12,907 nt of DNA from an uncultured Bacteroides sp. (GTDB taxonomy: Bacteria; Bacteroidota; Bacteroidia; Bacteroidales; Bacteroidaceae), in assembly GCA_900555635.1 (NCBI GenBank), contig USLU01000107.1:1-12907 (forward strand), given 5' to 3'. The position numbers and the translations under genes were made by a program. Below the pieces are notes generated by a model, which searched no databases, had not been told where the DNA came from, and saw only the letters and a program-made list of their open reading frames with translations. Position 1 is the first letter of the stretch, and every line of letters starts with the position of its first letter. This document shows, one piece after another, positions 1 to 7,387 of the stretch.

Positions 1-80
1 AGTGAACCAAATTTATTTAATTTTTAATCGTCCACATTTTTAGTGGACACTAATGAAATTGTATAGTAACACAAGTATTT
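1..80. other. Upstream leader, possible tail of a preceding gene
   Basis: AT-rich stretch before the first gene. One forward frame is open from the window edge to a TAA at 25-27, and another to a TAG at 41-43, so the 3' end of an upstream gene may lie here, but so few codons cannot be assigned. I found no clean Bacteroides-type promoter (TTTG at -33 with TAnnTTTG at -7). Because the downstream genes are so tightly packed, the window probably begins inside a longer operon whose promoter lies further upstream. Confidence 0.3.
30..48 (+). other. Short stem-loop upstream of the first gene
   Basis: GTCCAC at 30-35 is the exact reverse complement of GTGGAC at 43-48, with a 7-base AT-only loop between them. 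No T-run follows, so it is not a convincing intrinsic terminator. It could be an operator-like or mRNA-end structure, or chance in a short AT-rich gap. Confidence 0.3.
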
Positions 81-647
81 ATGAAACAGCATTTAGCTTT
101 TTTGATAGCTGCTCATACTGATGTTGAACAGTTGAAGCGTCTGATGGATGCGCTACTTCCATTGGGTGATTGCTTTCTGCATATTGATAAGAAAGTGAAG
201 GATATTTCTTTTTTGAAAGAACTGGAAATCTATAGAGAGACTCATTGCGATAAGGTGTTCTTAGTGAAGCGTGTTGGGGTGACGTGGGGTGGTTTTTCGC
301 AATGTGCGGCTCAACGGGAATTATTGAAAGCTGTATTTGATTCTGATAGAGAATATGACCGAGTTTTCTTTCTGTCGGGATTGGATTATCCTGTCTTTTC
401 AAAGACGGAAATGGAGGATTTCTTAAACCAACATAAAAAAACTGAATTTGTAGCTGGATGGAATCTTAGTGAGTCCAATGTAAAGAATCAACTTTATAAA
501 GTAAAATATTATCATTATTTTCGTGATATTCAATTACCTCACGAATCTGTGATAAGAAGGATGATTATTATAGGTGTACGATGCTTTTTAAGATTGCTTA
601 GGCTTGAAAAGAAGTCGTATTTAGCGATAAATGGGGGGGGGGTATAA
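81..647 (+). CDS. GT14 (core-2/I-branching-like) glycosyltransferase, N-terminal part, frameshifted
   Basis: N-terminal 188 codons of a family GT14 glycosyltransferase (core-2/I-branching beta-1,6-N-acetylglucosaminyltransferase-like). Family marks seen are LIAAH near residue 8, HIDKK at 34-38, a TWGGFS segment near 68-73 and SGLDYP at 99-104. The frame runs into ten G at 633-642 and stops at once (TAA 645-647). The next frame continues the same protein. With nine G the reading would be NGGGYKCVYFGTQW and the whole protein would be about 316 residues, a normal size for the family. As written, this product lacks the C-terminal part with the catalytic Glu region and is probably inactive. In bacteria such enzymes are thought to add a sugar to a surface glycan; the donor and acceptor cannot be read from the sequence. 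The break could be a phase-variable state, a fixed mutation or a homopolymer sequencing error. Confidence 0.85.
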   Translation: MKQHLAFLIAAHTDVEQLKRLMDALLPLGDCFLHIDKKVKDISFLKELEIYRETHCDKVFLVKRVGVTWGGFSQCAAQRELLKAVFDSDREYDRVFFLSGLDYPVFSKTEMEDFLNQHKKTEFVAGWNLSESNVKNQLYKVKYYHYFRDIQLPHESVIRRMIIIGVRCFLRLLRLEKKSYLAINGGGV

Positions 648-1032
648 GTGTGTGTATTTTGGGACACAATGGACTTCTATGACGAGTGGCTGTGCTAGAC
701 ATGTGTTGGAAGAAATGAATAATAACGTAGCTCTTATGAAATATTTCAAAACTGCTTATGCCCCGGATGAGTTACTTATTCCTACAATTGTATATAATTC
801 GCATTTTGTAAACAATGCTGTACCTAATGTGAAGGGTCTTGATTTCCAGCTATTAACGCCACTACATTATTTGAAGTATGAAGATTATGTATGGTCATGG
901 GATGAAAAAGCTTATAATGATATAGTGAAATCAGGAAAAATGTTTGTAAGAAAACTTGTTAGTGGAAAGAGTGAAAGGTTGATAGAAATGCTTGAAGAGC
1001 GGAAAATGAAAATAGATAAAGGACTCAAGTAA
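631..1032 (+). CDS. GT14 glycosyltransferase, C-terminal part, out of frame with the N-terminal part
   Basis: C-terminal 130 or so codons of the same GT14 gene, in the next frame. It carries the YFGTQW segment typical of the family just after the G run, and APDELLIPT at about residues 44-52 of this frame. The PDE Glu (codon 769-771) matches the catalytic base position known from the animal core-2 enzyme. An ATG at 631-633 uses the first base of the G run, so the half could in principle restart, but MGGG is more simply the internal NGGG of the intact protein read out of phase. Alone it lacks the nucleotide-binding N-terminal part. Two bases separate its stop from the start of the polymerase gene, which supports this being the true 3' end of the gene. 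Confidence 0.8.
   Translation: MGGGYKCVYFGTQWTSMTSGCARHVLEEMNNNVALMKYFKTAYAPDELLIPTIVYNSHFVNNAVPNVKGLDFQLLTPLHYLKYEDYVWSWDEKAYNDIVKSGKMFVRKLVSGKSERLIEMLEERKMKIDKGLK
633..642 (+). repeat. G10 homopolymer tract inside the GT14 gene
   Basis: Ten consecutive G in an otherwise AT-rich gene, exactly where the reading frame changes. Nine (or twelve) G would join the two halves in frame; ten puts a TAA three bases beyond the tract. It is the longest homopolymer I noticed in the window. Runs of this length are prone to slipped-strand mispairing and are known phase-variation switches in other bacteria such as Campylobacter and Neisseria. Confidence 0.9.
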
Positions 1033-1034
1033 AA

Positions 1035-2246
1035 ATGAGGATTGTTAAAAATATAAATTATTGGAGAAGAGTGGCTTTTAGTAAGCCTTTCTTTTGGATG
1101 ACAGTTTTCTTTGGCTTATGGTATTATCGTATAGCTTATATGCCTGCAAGCGGAGGTGGATTAACTACGATATTACAGGCGGGAGGCATATTTGGTATGT
1201 TTTATTTCGTTTTGAAGAAATGCCCGCGATTAATCAATATGACATTAAGAACTTGTCTACCGGTTAAGACTTTGTTCTTATTTTATTGTTATGCTTTTAT
1301 CTCTTTTACTTGGGCTTTCTTACCATTTTTCTCCGGGTTCTTATCATTGCAAAATTTGTTACTGATCTTCATTCTATATTGGTTCTTTTCTCTATTTAGA
1401 ACTTTTGAAAATATGGAACGGGGCTTTTTGATATTTTTTCTAACCGTAGATGTGCTAGATGTCTTGTGGTGGCGGATAGTTGTTCAACAAAGTTTGTTTA
1501 TTCATCATTTGGGAGCGGGATCTGTGGCAGCGATGGCTATAGCTTATAGTCTTGGTGAGTATCTCATGGAAAAGAGAAATGTTATTCGCAAGCGATTTTT
1601 GATGAAATGTATAATTGTCAGTTTGACCGTTTTGGTGACAAGTACGAGTAGTGGAGCTAATGCGTCTGCTGTTGCCGCCAGTGCTATTGCTTTTTTTGTG
1701 GGAGGAAAGATTTGGGTTTGTATGTTGATGCTGCTATTTGCTTTGTTCCTTTATATGCATCCTGAATTGGTGAATACAATGATTCTTTTGATTATGCCTG
1801 GAAAGACGATGGAAATTGTTGAATCAGCTACAGGACGTGAAAGAATTTGGATTCTAATGAAAGAGTTGGCTACCCAAAAACCTATATTCGGTTGGGGATT
1901 TGCCTGCATAGAGAGGGCTGCTACCGAATATGGAAATGTACCAACACCGGATGCGCACAATAATTATTTGGGTTTCTATGGTAGTTTGGGCATTGTTGGT
2001 TGTTTTTTTGCCGGCATTCATTTCTTGTCAGCTTTAAGTTACTCATTTGCACGTAGGATGCGTAAAGGATATACAGGTCTTTTTTGCGCCACTTCTTGTG
2101 CTATCATAAATGGCTATTCTTATGGTTTTCTATCAGGAAAAGCCTGTTGTATTACAGTAATGTATTTCGCAGTGATAATGTTGATGCATTTTTATAAAAA
2201 AGTACCTCTTACAGTAGAAACGAGAAAAAATGAACGGATCTCTTAG
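1035..2246 (+). CDS. Wzy-like O-antigen/capsule polymerase (O-antigen ligase family membrane protein)
   Basis: A 403-residue polytopic membrane protein with about ten or more hydrophobic segments. In its C-terminal third it has the Wzy_C/O-antigen ligase hallmark: GRERIW at residues 267-272, then a PIFGWGF segment, then a long periplasmic stretch ending in DAHNNYLGFYGSLGIVG at about 305-322. The family includes Wzy polymerases, which join undecaprenyl-linked repeat units in the periplasm, and WaaL ligases, which use the same fold. Given its place among glycosyltransferases, with a Wza/Wzc export pair downstream, polymerase is the better guess. It starts two bases after the preceding stop, and its end overlaps the next gene by 17 bases, so it is part of a coupled transcript. 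Such polymerases are very divergent in sequence and usually specific to one glycan. Confidence 0.85.
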   Translation: MRIVKNINYWRRVAFSKPFFWMTVFFGLWYYRIAYMPASGGGLTTILQAGGIFGMFYFVLKKCPRLINMTLRTCLPVKTLFLFYCYAFISFTWAFLPFFSGFLSLQNLLLIFILYWFFSLFRTFENMERGFLIFFLTVDVLDVLWWRIVVQQSLFIHHLGAGSVAAMAIAYSLGEYLMEKRNVIRKRFLMKCIIVSLTVLVTSTSSGANASAVAASAIAFFVGGKIWVCMLMLLFALFLYMHPELVNTMILLIMPGKTMEIVESATGRERIWILMKELATQKPIFGWGFACIERAATEYGNVPTPDAHNNYLGFYGSLGIVGCFFAGIHFLSALSYSFARRMRKGYTGLFCATSCAIINGYSYGFLSGKACCITVMYFAVIMLMHFYKKVPLTVETRKNERIS

Positions 2247-3204
2247 TTATCGGCTAACTGTTTGCAATGTGATTTGTACTTTATTAGTGGTATATAGGCA
2301 CTCTTTGAATTTTGCTGCCTTTTATCCTAATCTAGTATATCCGGAAAATTATAATACGAGTATTCAGAGTTGGATCATGAATTTCAGTAGAATAGCTGTT
2401 CCTGTTTTCTTTATTATATCCGGATTCTTATTTTTTAAAGGATATGATCTGTTATGGAATCAATATAGAGAAAAAATAAAGAAACGATTCCATTCTCTAT
2501 TTATCCCCTTTGTAATATGGACGGCAATAGGTTTATTTATCATGCACTTGGTGCATCAAGTGGATGTTTGGCACTTATCGTGGAATGAATTGGTTGCAGG
2601 CACTTACTTTGGGCATTTATGGTATATTAGGGATTTGCTTTTGTTTGTACTTTTAGCTCCATTATTTAATTTGTTGAGGAAGAACAAGTGGGTATGGATA
2701 TTTGCTTTATTGCTACTTTATTGGCGGTGGATTTTAGTCGATGGTTCGTTATTCTCATCAGAAGGAGTCCTGTTCTTTTTATTTGGTGCAGGATTAACCT
2801 CCAATTTGCTAGAAAAGCAAGTCTCATTAAGACTCATAATTCCATTGACTTTTGTTTGGATATTGCTTTCCTTATTGCTTAAAATTCCTTATAATACAAA
2901 TTGGGATAAATTATATGTATTAACAGGCATTTTCTTATTATGGCAGTGCTCTGCACTTTTTACTAATAAAAGTCGATGTTTCTTGGATATGGGAATTTAT
3001 TGCTTTTTTATTTATTGTGGACATTTCTATTTGATAAAAGTGCTGAAATTATTAATAGCTCATCAATTTCCTTACAATGATAGTATGTCAGTGGCAGCTT
3101 ATTTACTATTGCCTCCTTTCGTTTTTATGCTTTTATATATTGTAGGGAAAATAGTAAGAAAACATTTCCCCAATTTCTATAAAATTTTATCTGGTGGAAG
3201 ATAA
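2230..3204 (+). CDS. Acyltransferase-3 family membrane protein (COG3274-like), likely polysaccharide O-acyltransferase
   Basis: A 324-residue integral membrane protein of the acyltransferase-3 family (PF01757). The N-terminal helix holds the family His (YRHS, His24), and a classic SRIAVPVFFIISGFLFF segment follows at about residues 53-69. There are roughly ten hydrophobic helices and a basic C-terminus. These enzymes move acyl groups, usually acetyl from acetyl-CoA, across or at the inner membrane onto sugars of surface glycans. Its N-terminal pattern (ICTLLVVYRHS) resembles the COG3274 group of surface polysaccharide O-acyltransferases. The start overlaps the polymerase gene by 17 bases and the end overlaps the next acyltransferase, suggesting coupled translation. 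The acyl group and target sugar are not readable from sequence. Confidence 0.85.
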   Translation: MNGSLSYRLTVCNVICTLLVVYRHSLNFAAFYPNLVYPENYNTSIQSWIMNFSRIAVPVFFIISGFLFFKGYDLLWNQYREKIKKRFHSLFIPFVIWTAIGLFIMHLVHQVDVWHLSWNELVAGTYFGHLWYIRDLLLFVLLAPLFNLLRKNKWVWIFALLLLYWRWILVDGSLFSSEGVLFFLFGAGLTSNLLEKQVSLRLIIPLTFVWILLSLLLKIPYNTNWDKLYVLTGIFLLWQCSALFTNKSRCFLDMGIYCFFIYCGHFYLIKVLKLLIAHQFPYNDSMSVAAYLLLPPFVFMLLYIVGKIVRKHFPNFYKILSGGR

Positions 3205-4156
3205 TAAGAATATTCAACTGAATATAAGTGAATCAACTTCTATGAAAGGTTTACTCATTTTGCTGATTGTAATAGGGCATAATCAAATATTAGTTCCTCA
3301 CAATTCAGGTGTTTTCGCTTGGTTATATATGTTTCATGTGATTTGTTTTTTCATTCTCCCTTTTTTTTATGGAGGAAAAGAGAAAGAACTTACCGGTAGC
3401 TATATTGGAACATTAATAACACGCAATTGGTGGCCGTATTTGATAACTGCATTATTAGTATGGTTGACTGCCGGATTAAACGTGAACCTTGAAACAATCT
3501 ATGCTTTCTTTAATGGAAGTACTGCTATGACAAGTAGTAAATTGGGAGGGACCTTTCTTTGGTTTATGCCTACATTCTGTTCCTTTAGTATTTTATTACT
3601 GTTCAGCAATAAGTATAGTTGGTTTAGGGAAGCTATAACGATTATGGGCTTAGGATTATGGTTTTTGACTTGGTATCAGTTTGAAATGATAAAGCTGTAT
3701 TCTTTATTCGGTCTACCCATGGCTATTAAATGTTTTGCTGTTGGCGAGATTAGTAAATTGCTATTTAAAATGGAAAAGGTAGCGTTGTACATTGGTTCAA
3801 TAGTATTTGTTGGAATGTCGCTGCTATTTCTAATTTTTAAAATTATTCTTCCTTATAGTGTCATACTTTTCCCGATTAGTGCTTTCTGTTTGCTTGTAGC
3901 CGTAAAATCATTATTGCAAAACTCTTTTTTCTATACATTAGGTCGATTTTCATTTGTAATTTATTTAGTGCATTTGTTTGTGTATAGAGGATTGAATTTA
4001 TTGATGCAACCGATCTTACTTAATGGGATTATTAATTTATTAATTACCTTGATTATCTCTATTCTCGTAGCATACATAATTGATCAAACTTCAATTCTTC
4101 GGAAATTTTATACACCAAGAAATTTTAAGGAATTAATTACCTTCTATAAAAAATGA
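3194..4156 (+). CDS. Acyltransferase-3 family membrane protein (fucose 4-O-acetylase-like, COG3594)
   Basis: A 320-residue polytopic protein of the acyltransferase-3 family, different in type from the one before it. The N-terminal pattern MKGLLILLIVIGH (His29 if the GTG start is used), followed by YMFHVICFFILPFF, resembles the COG3594 fucose 4-O-acetylase-like group. I keep the GTG at 3194 as start. It overlaps the upstream gene by 11 bases and leaves a short soluble N-terminus (NISESTSMKG) like that of relatives; the ATG at 3242 would start right at the first helix and looks too short. Likely role: O-acetylation of a sugar in the repeat unit or polymer, at the inner membrane. A run of eight T at 3361-3368 lies inside the gene but the frame is intact. 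The end overlaps the next gene by four bases (ATGA). Confidence 0.8.
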   Translation: MEDNKNIQLNISESTSMKGLLILLIVIGHNQILVPHNSGVFAWLYMFHVICFFILPFFYGGKEKELTGSYIGTLITRNWWPYLITALLVWLTAGLNVNLETIYAFFNGSTAMTSSKLGGTFLWFMPTFCSFSILLLFSNKYSWFREAITIMGLGLWFLTWYQFEMIKLYSLFGLPMAIKCFAVGEISKLLFKMEKVALYIGSIVFVGMSLLFLIFKIILPYSVILFPISAFCLLVAVKSLLQNSFFYTLGRFSFVIYLVHLFVYRGLNLLMQPILLNGIINLLITLIISILVAYIIDQTSILRKFYTPRNFKELITFYKK

Positions 4157-5325
4157 CGATGAAAATTCTTTGGATTAACCCTTCTTTTTTAGATTATCGT
4201 GTACCGGTTTACAAACGACTCAATGATTTGACTGATGGCAACTTTCATATCATATTTTCACGGACAAGAGTTCCTGAACGTATTCCTTTGAAGATATGCG
4301 AGGCTATTGGTGAGAATGCTATTTGTTTCGATGGTGAAAAACGCATCATTATTGGTGAAAAAGAGGGTATGTCAAACAAATGGGCATCAATTCCCATTAC
4401 TCGTGGGCTGTATAAAAAAATCAAGCAAATAAATCCTGATCTTATAATTGCAGAAGGTTTCTTCCAGTGGACACCGCAGGCTATTCGTTATGCAACTATT
4501 CATCATAAACCAATATTAATAGCGTATGAACGTACTAAGCACACAGAGCGTGACTGTCCGAAATGGAGGACTGCATATAGGAAAGTAATAGATAAGTTTG
4601 TGAACGGTTATCTTTGTAATGGTAAACTTACAAAGGAATATTTGGAGAGTATAGGAGTGTCATCAAGTAAGCTTTTTATAGGTGGAATGAGTGCTGATAG
4701 CGAAAGGCTTATGCTAGGGGTTACAAATATGTCTGATGCTGAAAAAAAATCATTGAAAACGGAATTAGGAATTGCTATCGTTACTAATGGTTTAATTTAT
4801 ATTTATTCAGGTCAATTAATAGAACGTAAAGGCGTAATGTATCTACTGAAAGCATGGATGAGACATATCGAAAAGCATAATGAAGATCATTTGTTGATTG
4901 TGGGAGGGGGAGAATTATTTGCAGAATTCTTCTCTAACTATGGAAAAGAGAAAAGTATTCATTTTACGGATACTATAAATTATGATAATATCTATCAATA
5001 TTATGCTATAGCTGATGTCTTTGCAATTCCAACGTTGGAAGATAATTGGAGTTTGGTTGTTCCCGAAGCAATGGCTTGTGGGCTACCTGTGGCTTGTTCT
5101 ATTTATAATGGATGTTATCCGGAATTGGTGCGCGAAGGAGAAAATGGGGTATTATTTGATTCATATAAAGAAGATGCAATTTTAAAGGCTCTTGATGTTT
5201 TTCATCATGTTAATTTAAAATCTTATAGTGACCGTTCGAAAGAAATAGAAGCTATGTACAACTCTGAGGAAGTTTCGCAGAAGATATTCAAAGCTTGTCA
5301 AGAAGTGTACAACAGCAAGAAGTGA
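4153..5325 (+). CDS. Glycosyltransferase family 4 (GT-B fold)
   Basis: A 390-residue soluble, membrane-associated type glycosyltransferase. It has an N-terminal Rossmann domain opening with KILWINPSFLDYRVPVY, then a C-terminal donor-binding domain with GQLIERKGVMYLLKAW from about residue 219 and VPEAMACGLPVA near 303-314. The usual GT4 EX7E pair reads here as Asp-X7-Glu (DNWSLVVPE), a variant in which the first acid is Asp; Glu at about 305 is kept. It should transfer a sugar from a nucleotide donor onto the lipid-linked glycan at the cytoplasmic face. The start ATG at 4153 overlaps the upstream stop in an ATGA; an ATG two codons later (4159) is also possible. It ends one base before the GT2 gene. 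An A8 run at 4742-4749 does not break the frame. Confidence 0.9.
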   Translation: MTMKILWINPSFLDYRVPVYKRLNDLTDGNFHIIFSRTRVPERIPLKICEAIGENAICFDGEKRIIIGEKEGMSNKWASIPITRGLYKKIKQINPDLIIAEGFFQWTPQAIRYATIHHKPILIAYERTKHTERDCPKWRTAYRKVIDKFVNGYLCNGKLTKEYLESIGVSSSKLFIGGMSADSERLMLGVTNMSDAEKKSLKTELGIAIVTNGLIYIYSGQLIERKGVMYLLKAWMRHIEKHNEDHLLIVGGGELFAEFFSNYGKEKSIHFTDTINYDNIYQYYAIADVFAIPTLEDNWSLVVPEAMACGLPVACSIYNGCYPELVREGENGVLFDSYKEDAILKALDVFHHVNLKSYSDRSKEIEAMYNSEEVSQKIFKACQEVYNSKK

Positions 5326-5326
5326 T

Positions 5327-6289
5327 ATGAAAAGAGTTGATTTATCTGTTATTATTCCTGTATACAATGCGATGCCCCTGTTAGGACGTTGTTTGGGATC
5401 TATTTTTCATCAAACTACGCAATATTCCTACGAAGTGATATTGGTGGATGATGGTAGTATGGATAATTCTGTGGAAACGATAAAAGCTAGAAAAGAATCG
5501 AATATAATATTGTTTCAACAACAAAATGAGGGACCGGCAGTGGCTCGAAATAAAGGCGTAAAACTTGCACATGGTAGATATTGTGCATACCTTGATGCTG
5601 ATGATTATTGGGAGCAAGGTTTTATTGAAAAAACAGTCTCTTTTTTAGATGAACACCTTGATTGTATAGCTGTTAACGTAGCGCAGCGTCATTTGACAGT
5701 TTCCGGTTCTTCTATTGCTCCCGTATGCTATGAAGAATATAAAGAGCCTTTTATTTTGGATGATTTCTTTTCGTTTTGGGCTGATAATATGCATGTTTGT
5801 ACAGGCAGTGTCATCATTCGGACGGATATCTTACGCATTATAGGTGGGCAGCGTGAAGAGTTACGTATTACTGAAGACTTGGAATTCTGGGCTTTGGTTT
5901 CTACTTATGGGCATTGGGGATTCATTCCTGAAATTCTTTTCGTAAGCGATGGCGGTGATGTTACTCGTTCACAGGGGTGGTTGAACAAAATGATAATTCG
6001 GTGGAATAATGCTCCAAGTATTGGTGAATGGGAAAAGCGCATCATTAAAAGATTGCCTATGGAATTACCTATTGGTTATCTAAAGGCTCGCGGACGGATA
6101 GCGCGTAATTTGATTTATTGTCAAATACTTTCCGGTCGCCTTCCTTTGAGTCGAAATGAAGCATTGAAATATGGCAACTACTTTATAAAAGACCCTATTG
6201 GACGTTTAATGAATATTGCGAAATATACTTCTTTTACATGGTGGATGCTTGCCAAATTATTGAAATATAGAGAATATCATCGAAGATAA
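5327..6289 (+). CDS. Glycosyltransferase family 2 (GT-A fold)
   Basis: A 320-residue GT2 enzyme. The N-terminal GT-A domain shows LSVIIPVYNA at residues 6-15, LVDDGS at 39-44 for nucleotide binding, NEGPAVARNKG at 67-77 and LDADD at 89-93, the metal-binding DXD. ITEDLEFW at 181-188 supplies the acidic ED pair typical of the catalytic base region. The last 100 or so residues form a helical, basic tail that may contact the membrane. Expected role: inverting transfer of one sugar to the growing undecaprenyl-linked repeat unit. It lies one base after the GT4 gene, and its TAA shares the final A with the ATG of the next gene, so translation is probably coupled on both sides. The specific sugar is unknown. 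Confidence 0.93.
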   Translation: MKRVDLSVIIPVYNAMPLLGRCLGSIFHQTTQYSYEVILVDDGSMDNSVETIKARKESNIILFQQQNEGPAVARNKGVKLAHGRYCAYLDADDYWEQGFIEKTVSFLDEHLDCIAVNVAQRHLTVSGSSIAPVCYEEYKEPFILDDFFSFWADNMHVCTGSVIIRTDILRIIGGQREELRITEDLEFWALVSTYGHWGFIPEILFVSDGGDVTRSQGWLNKMIIRWNNAPSIGEWEKRIIKRLPMELPIGYLKARGRIARNLIYCQILSGRLPLSRNEALKYGNYFIKDPIGRLMNIAKYTSFTWWMLAKLLKYREYHRR

Positions 6290-6801
6290 TGAAACCGACA
6301 ATTCTTTTTATTCTTCATCTGCCACCACCGGTGCATGGGGCAGCGATGATGGGGAAATATATCCATGACAGCAAAGTCATTAATGAGGCTTTTGAATGTC
6401 ATTATATCAATCTTACTACTGCGAAAGATATTAATGATATTGGCAAAGTTGGCATTAGAAAGTTAAAACATTTTGTGAAGTTGCTAAATACCATTCGTAG
6501 AGAAGTGAAACAACTGAAACCATCATTGGTTTATGTGACACCTAATTCTAATGGCGGCGCTTTCTGTAAAGATTTTATTGTAGTACAGATGCTGAAAATA
6601 TTCGGTTGCAAAGTGGTGGTACATTTCCATAATAAAGGGGTGGCAGAACAAAAGAATGATTTTCCGTTTAGTTTCCTTTATGGGGTGTTTTTTAGGAATT
6701 TGAAAGTTATACTGTTGGCGGAGTCTCTATATGTAGATATAGAGAAATTTGTGGATAGGGAAAATGTCTATATCTGTCCAAACGGTATTCCTGAATTATA
6801 A
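6289..6801 (+). CDS. Glycosyltransferase family 4, N-terminal half, frameshifted before the donor domain
   Basis: 170 codons encoding the N-terminal (acceptor-side) Rossmann domain of a GT4 enzyme. It opens with TILFILHLPPPVHGAAMMG, a glycine-rich first loop common in this group, and ends with VYICPNGIPEL, the linker motif that normally joins the two domains. The frame stops at TAA 6799-6801. Removing one base near 6794-6798 (for example one T of GAATTATAAG) would read NGIPEYKKMEKKFNIFFLSN straight into the following half, giving about 358 residues, a normal full length. There is no long homopolymer here, so simple slippage is less likely than at the G10 site. Either this is a true frameshift mutation, a sequence error, or a gene naturally split at the domain boundary. 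The start overlaps the GT2 stop by one base. Confidence 0.85.
   Translation: MKPTILFILHLPPPVHGAAMMGKYIHDSKVINEAFECHYINLTTAKDINDIGKVGIRKLKHFVKLLNTIRREVKQLKPSLVYVTPNSNGGAFCKDFIVVQMLKIFGCKVVVHFHNKGVAEQKNDFPFSFLYGVFFRNLKVILLAESLYVDIEKFVDRENVYICPNGIPEL
6724..6745 (+). repeat. Perfect 9-bp inverted repeat with 4-base loop inside the GT4 N-half
   Basis: TCTCTATAT at 6724-6732 and its exact reverse complement ATATAGAGA at 6737-6745 flank GTAG. It lies 53 bases before the TAA that ends the GT4 N-terminal half. In RNA it would form a compact hairpin, though one rich in A-U pairs. It may be chance within coding sequence (it encodes SLYVDIEK). Confidence 0.6.
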
Positions 6802-6805
6802 GAAG

Positions 6806-7366
6806 ATGGAAAAGAAGTTTAATATATTTTTCCTTTCTAACATGATGGCGGAAAAAGGAGTGTGGGTGTTGATAGATGCCTGTAAACTGTTGGAACAACG
6901 GAATTGTAGCTTTGAATGTCATTGTGTCGGGAAATGGAGTGATATTACTGAAGATAGCTTTAATCAGTATGTCTTAATGAAAGGATTGAAGGGAAAAGTC
7001 TTTGCTCATGGCGCGAAATATGGCGATGACAAGAATATGTTTTGGAAGAAAGCGGATATTTTTGTATTTCCTACATTTTATCATAATGAATGTTTTCCAC
7101 TAGTCTTGTTGGAAGCCATGCAACAAGGGGTAGCATGTATTGCCAGTGATGAAGGGGGGATCTCGGATATGATAGAAAATGATGTGACCGGATTTGTAGT
7201 GGAGAAGCGAAATGCCAAAGCGTTGGCGGATAAAATCGCTTACCTGATGGAACATCCGGATATTTGCCGAAGAATGGGAGAGGCGGGAAAAGAAAAATTC
7301 GAGAGAGAATTTACCTTGTCTCGGTTTGAGAATAATATGGTAAACGTGTTAAACCATTGTTTATAA
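6806..7366 (+). CDS. Glycosyltransferase family 4, C-terminal donor-binding half
   Basis: 186 codons encoding the C-terminal Rossmann domain of the same GT4 gene, in the next frame. It begins with FNIFFLSNMMAEKGVWVLIDA, the usual first strand and KGV loop of the domain. Later it shows ECFPLVLLEAM, an intact EX7E nucleotide-sugar motif, followed by IASDEGGISDMIENDVTGF. I place the start at ATG 6806, four bases after the stop of the N-terminal half and preceded by purine-rich AAGAAG. The open frame extends up to ATG 6749, but those extra residues overlap the N-half out of frame and do not look like GT4 sequence. If both halves are made, they might associate; otherwise the enzyme is lost. A 21-base gap follows before the GT26 gene. 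Confidence 0.8.
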   Translation: MEKKFNIFFLSNMMAEKGVWVLIDACKLLEQRNCSFECHCVGKWSDITEDSFNQYVLMKGLKGKVFAHGAKYGDDKNMFWKKADIFVFPTFYHNECFPLVLLEAMQQGVACIASDEGGISDMIENDVTGFVVEKRNAKALADKIAYLMEHPDICRRMGEAGKEKFEREFTLSRFENNMVNVLNHCL

Positions 7367-7387
7367 ACAATCAATCATTTTACGATA

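Noticed and set aside
79..402. Minus-strand open frame of about 107 codons opposite the GT14 gene
   Set aside because: It lies wholly opposite a frame with clear family motifs, has no recognisable motif of its own, and reads as a shadow frame.
2688..2882. Forward 64-codon open frame inside the first acyltransferase gene
   Set aside because: Out of frame within an intact membrane protein gene, with no motif or start context of its own.
3361..3368. T8 run in the second acyltransferase (and A8 at 4742-4749) as phase-variation tracts
   Set aside because: Both genes are in frame, and A/T runs of this length are expected in AT-rich DNA. They could still slip, but nothing here shows it.
6749..6805. 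ATG 6749 as the start of the GT4 C-terminal half
   Set aside because: The extra residues before position 6806 overlap the N-terminal half out of frame and do not resemble GT4 sequence.
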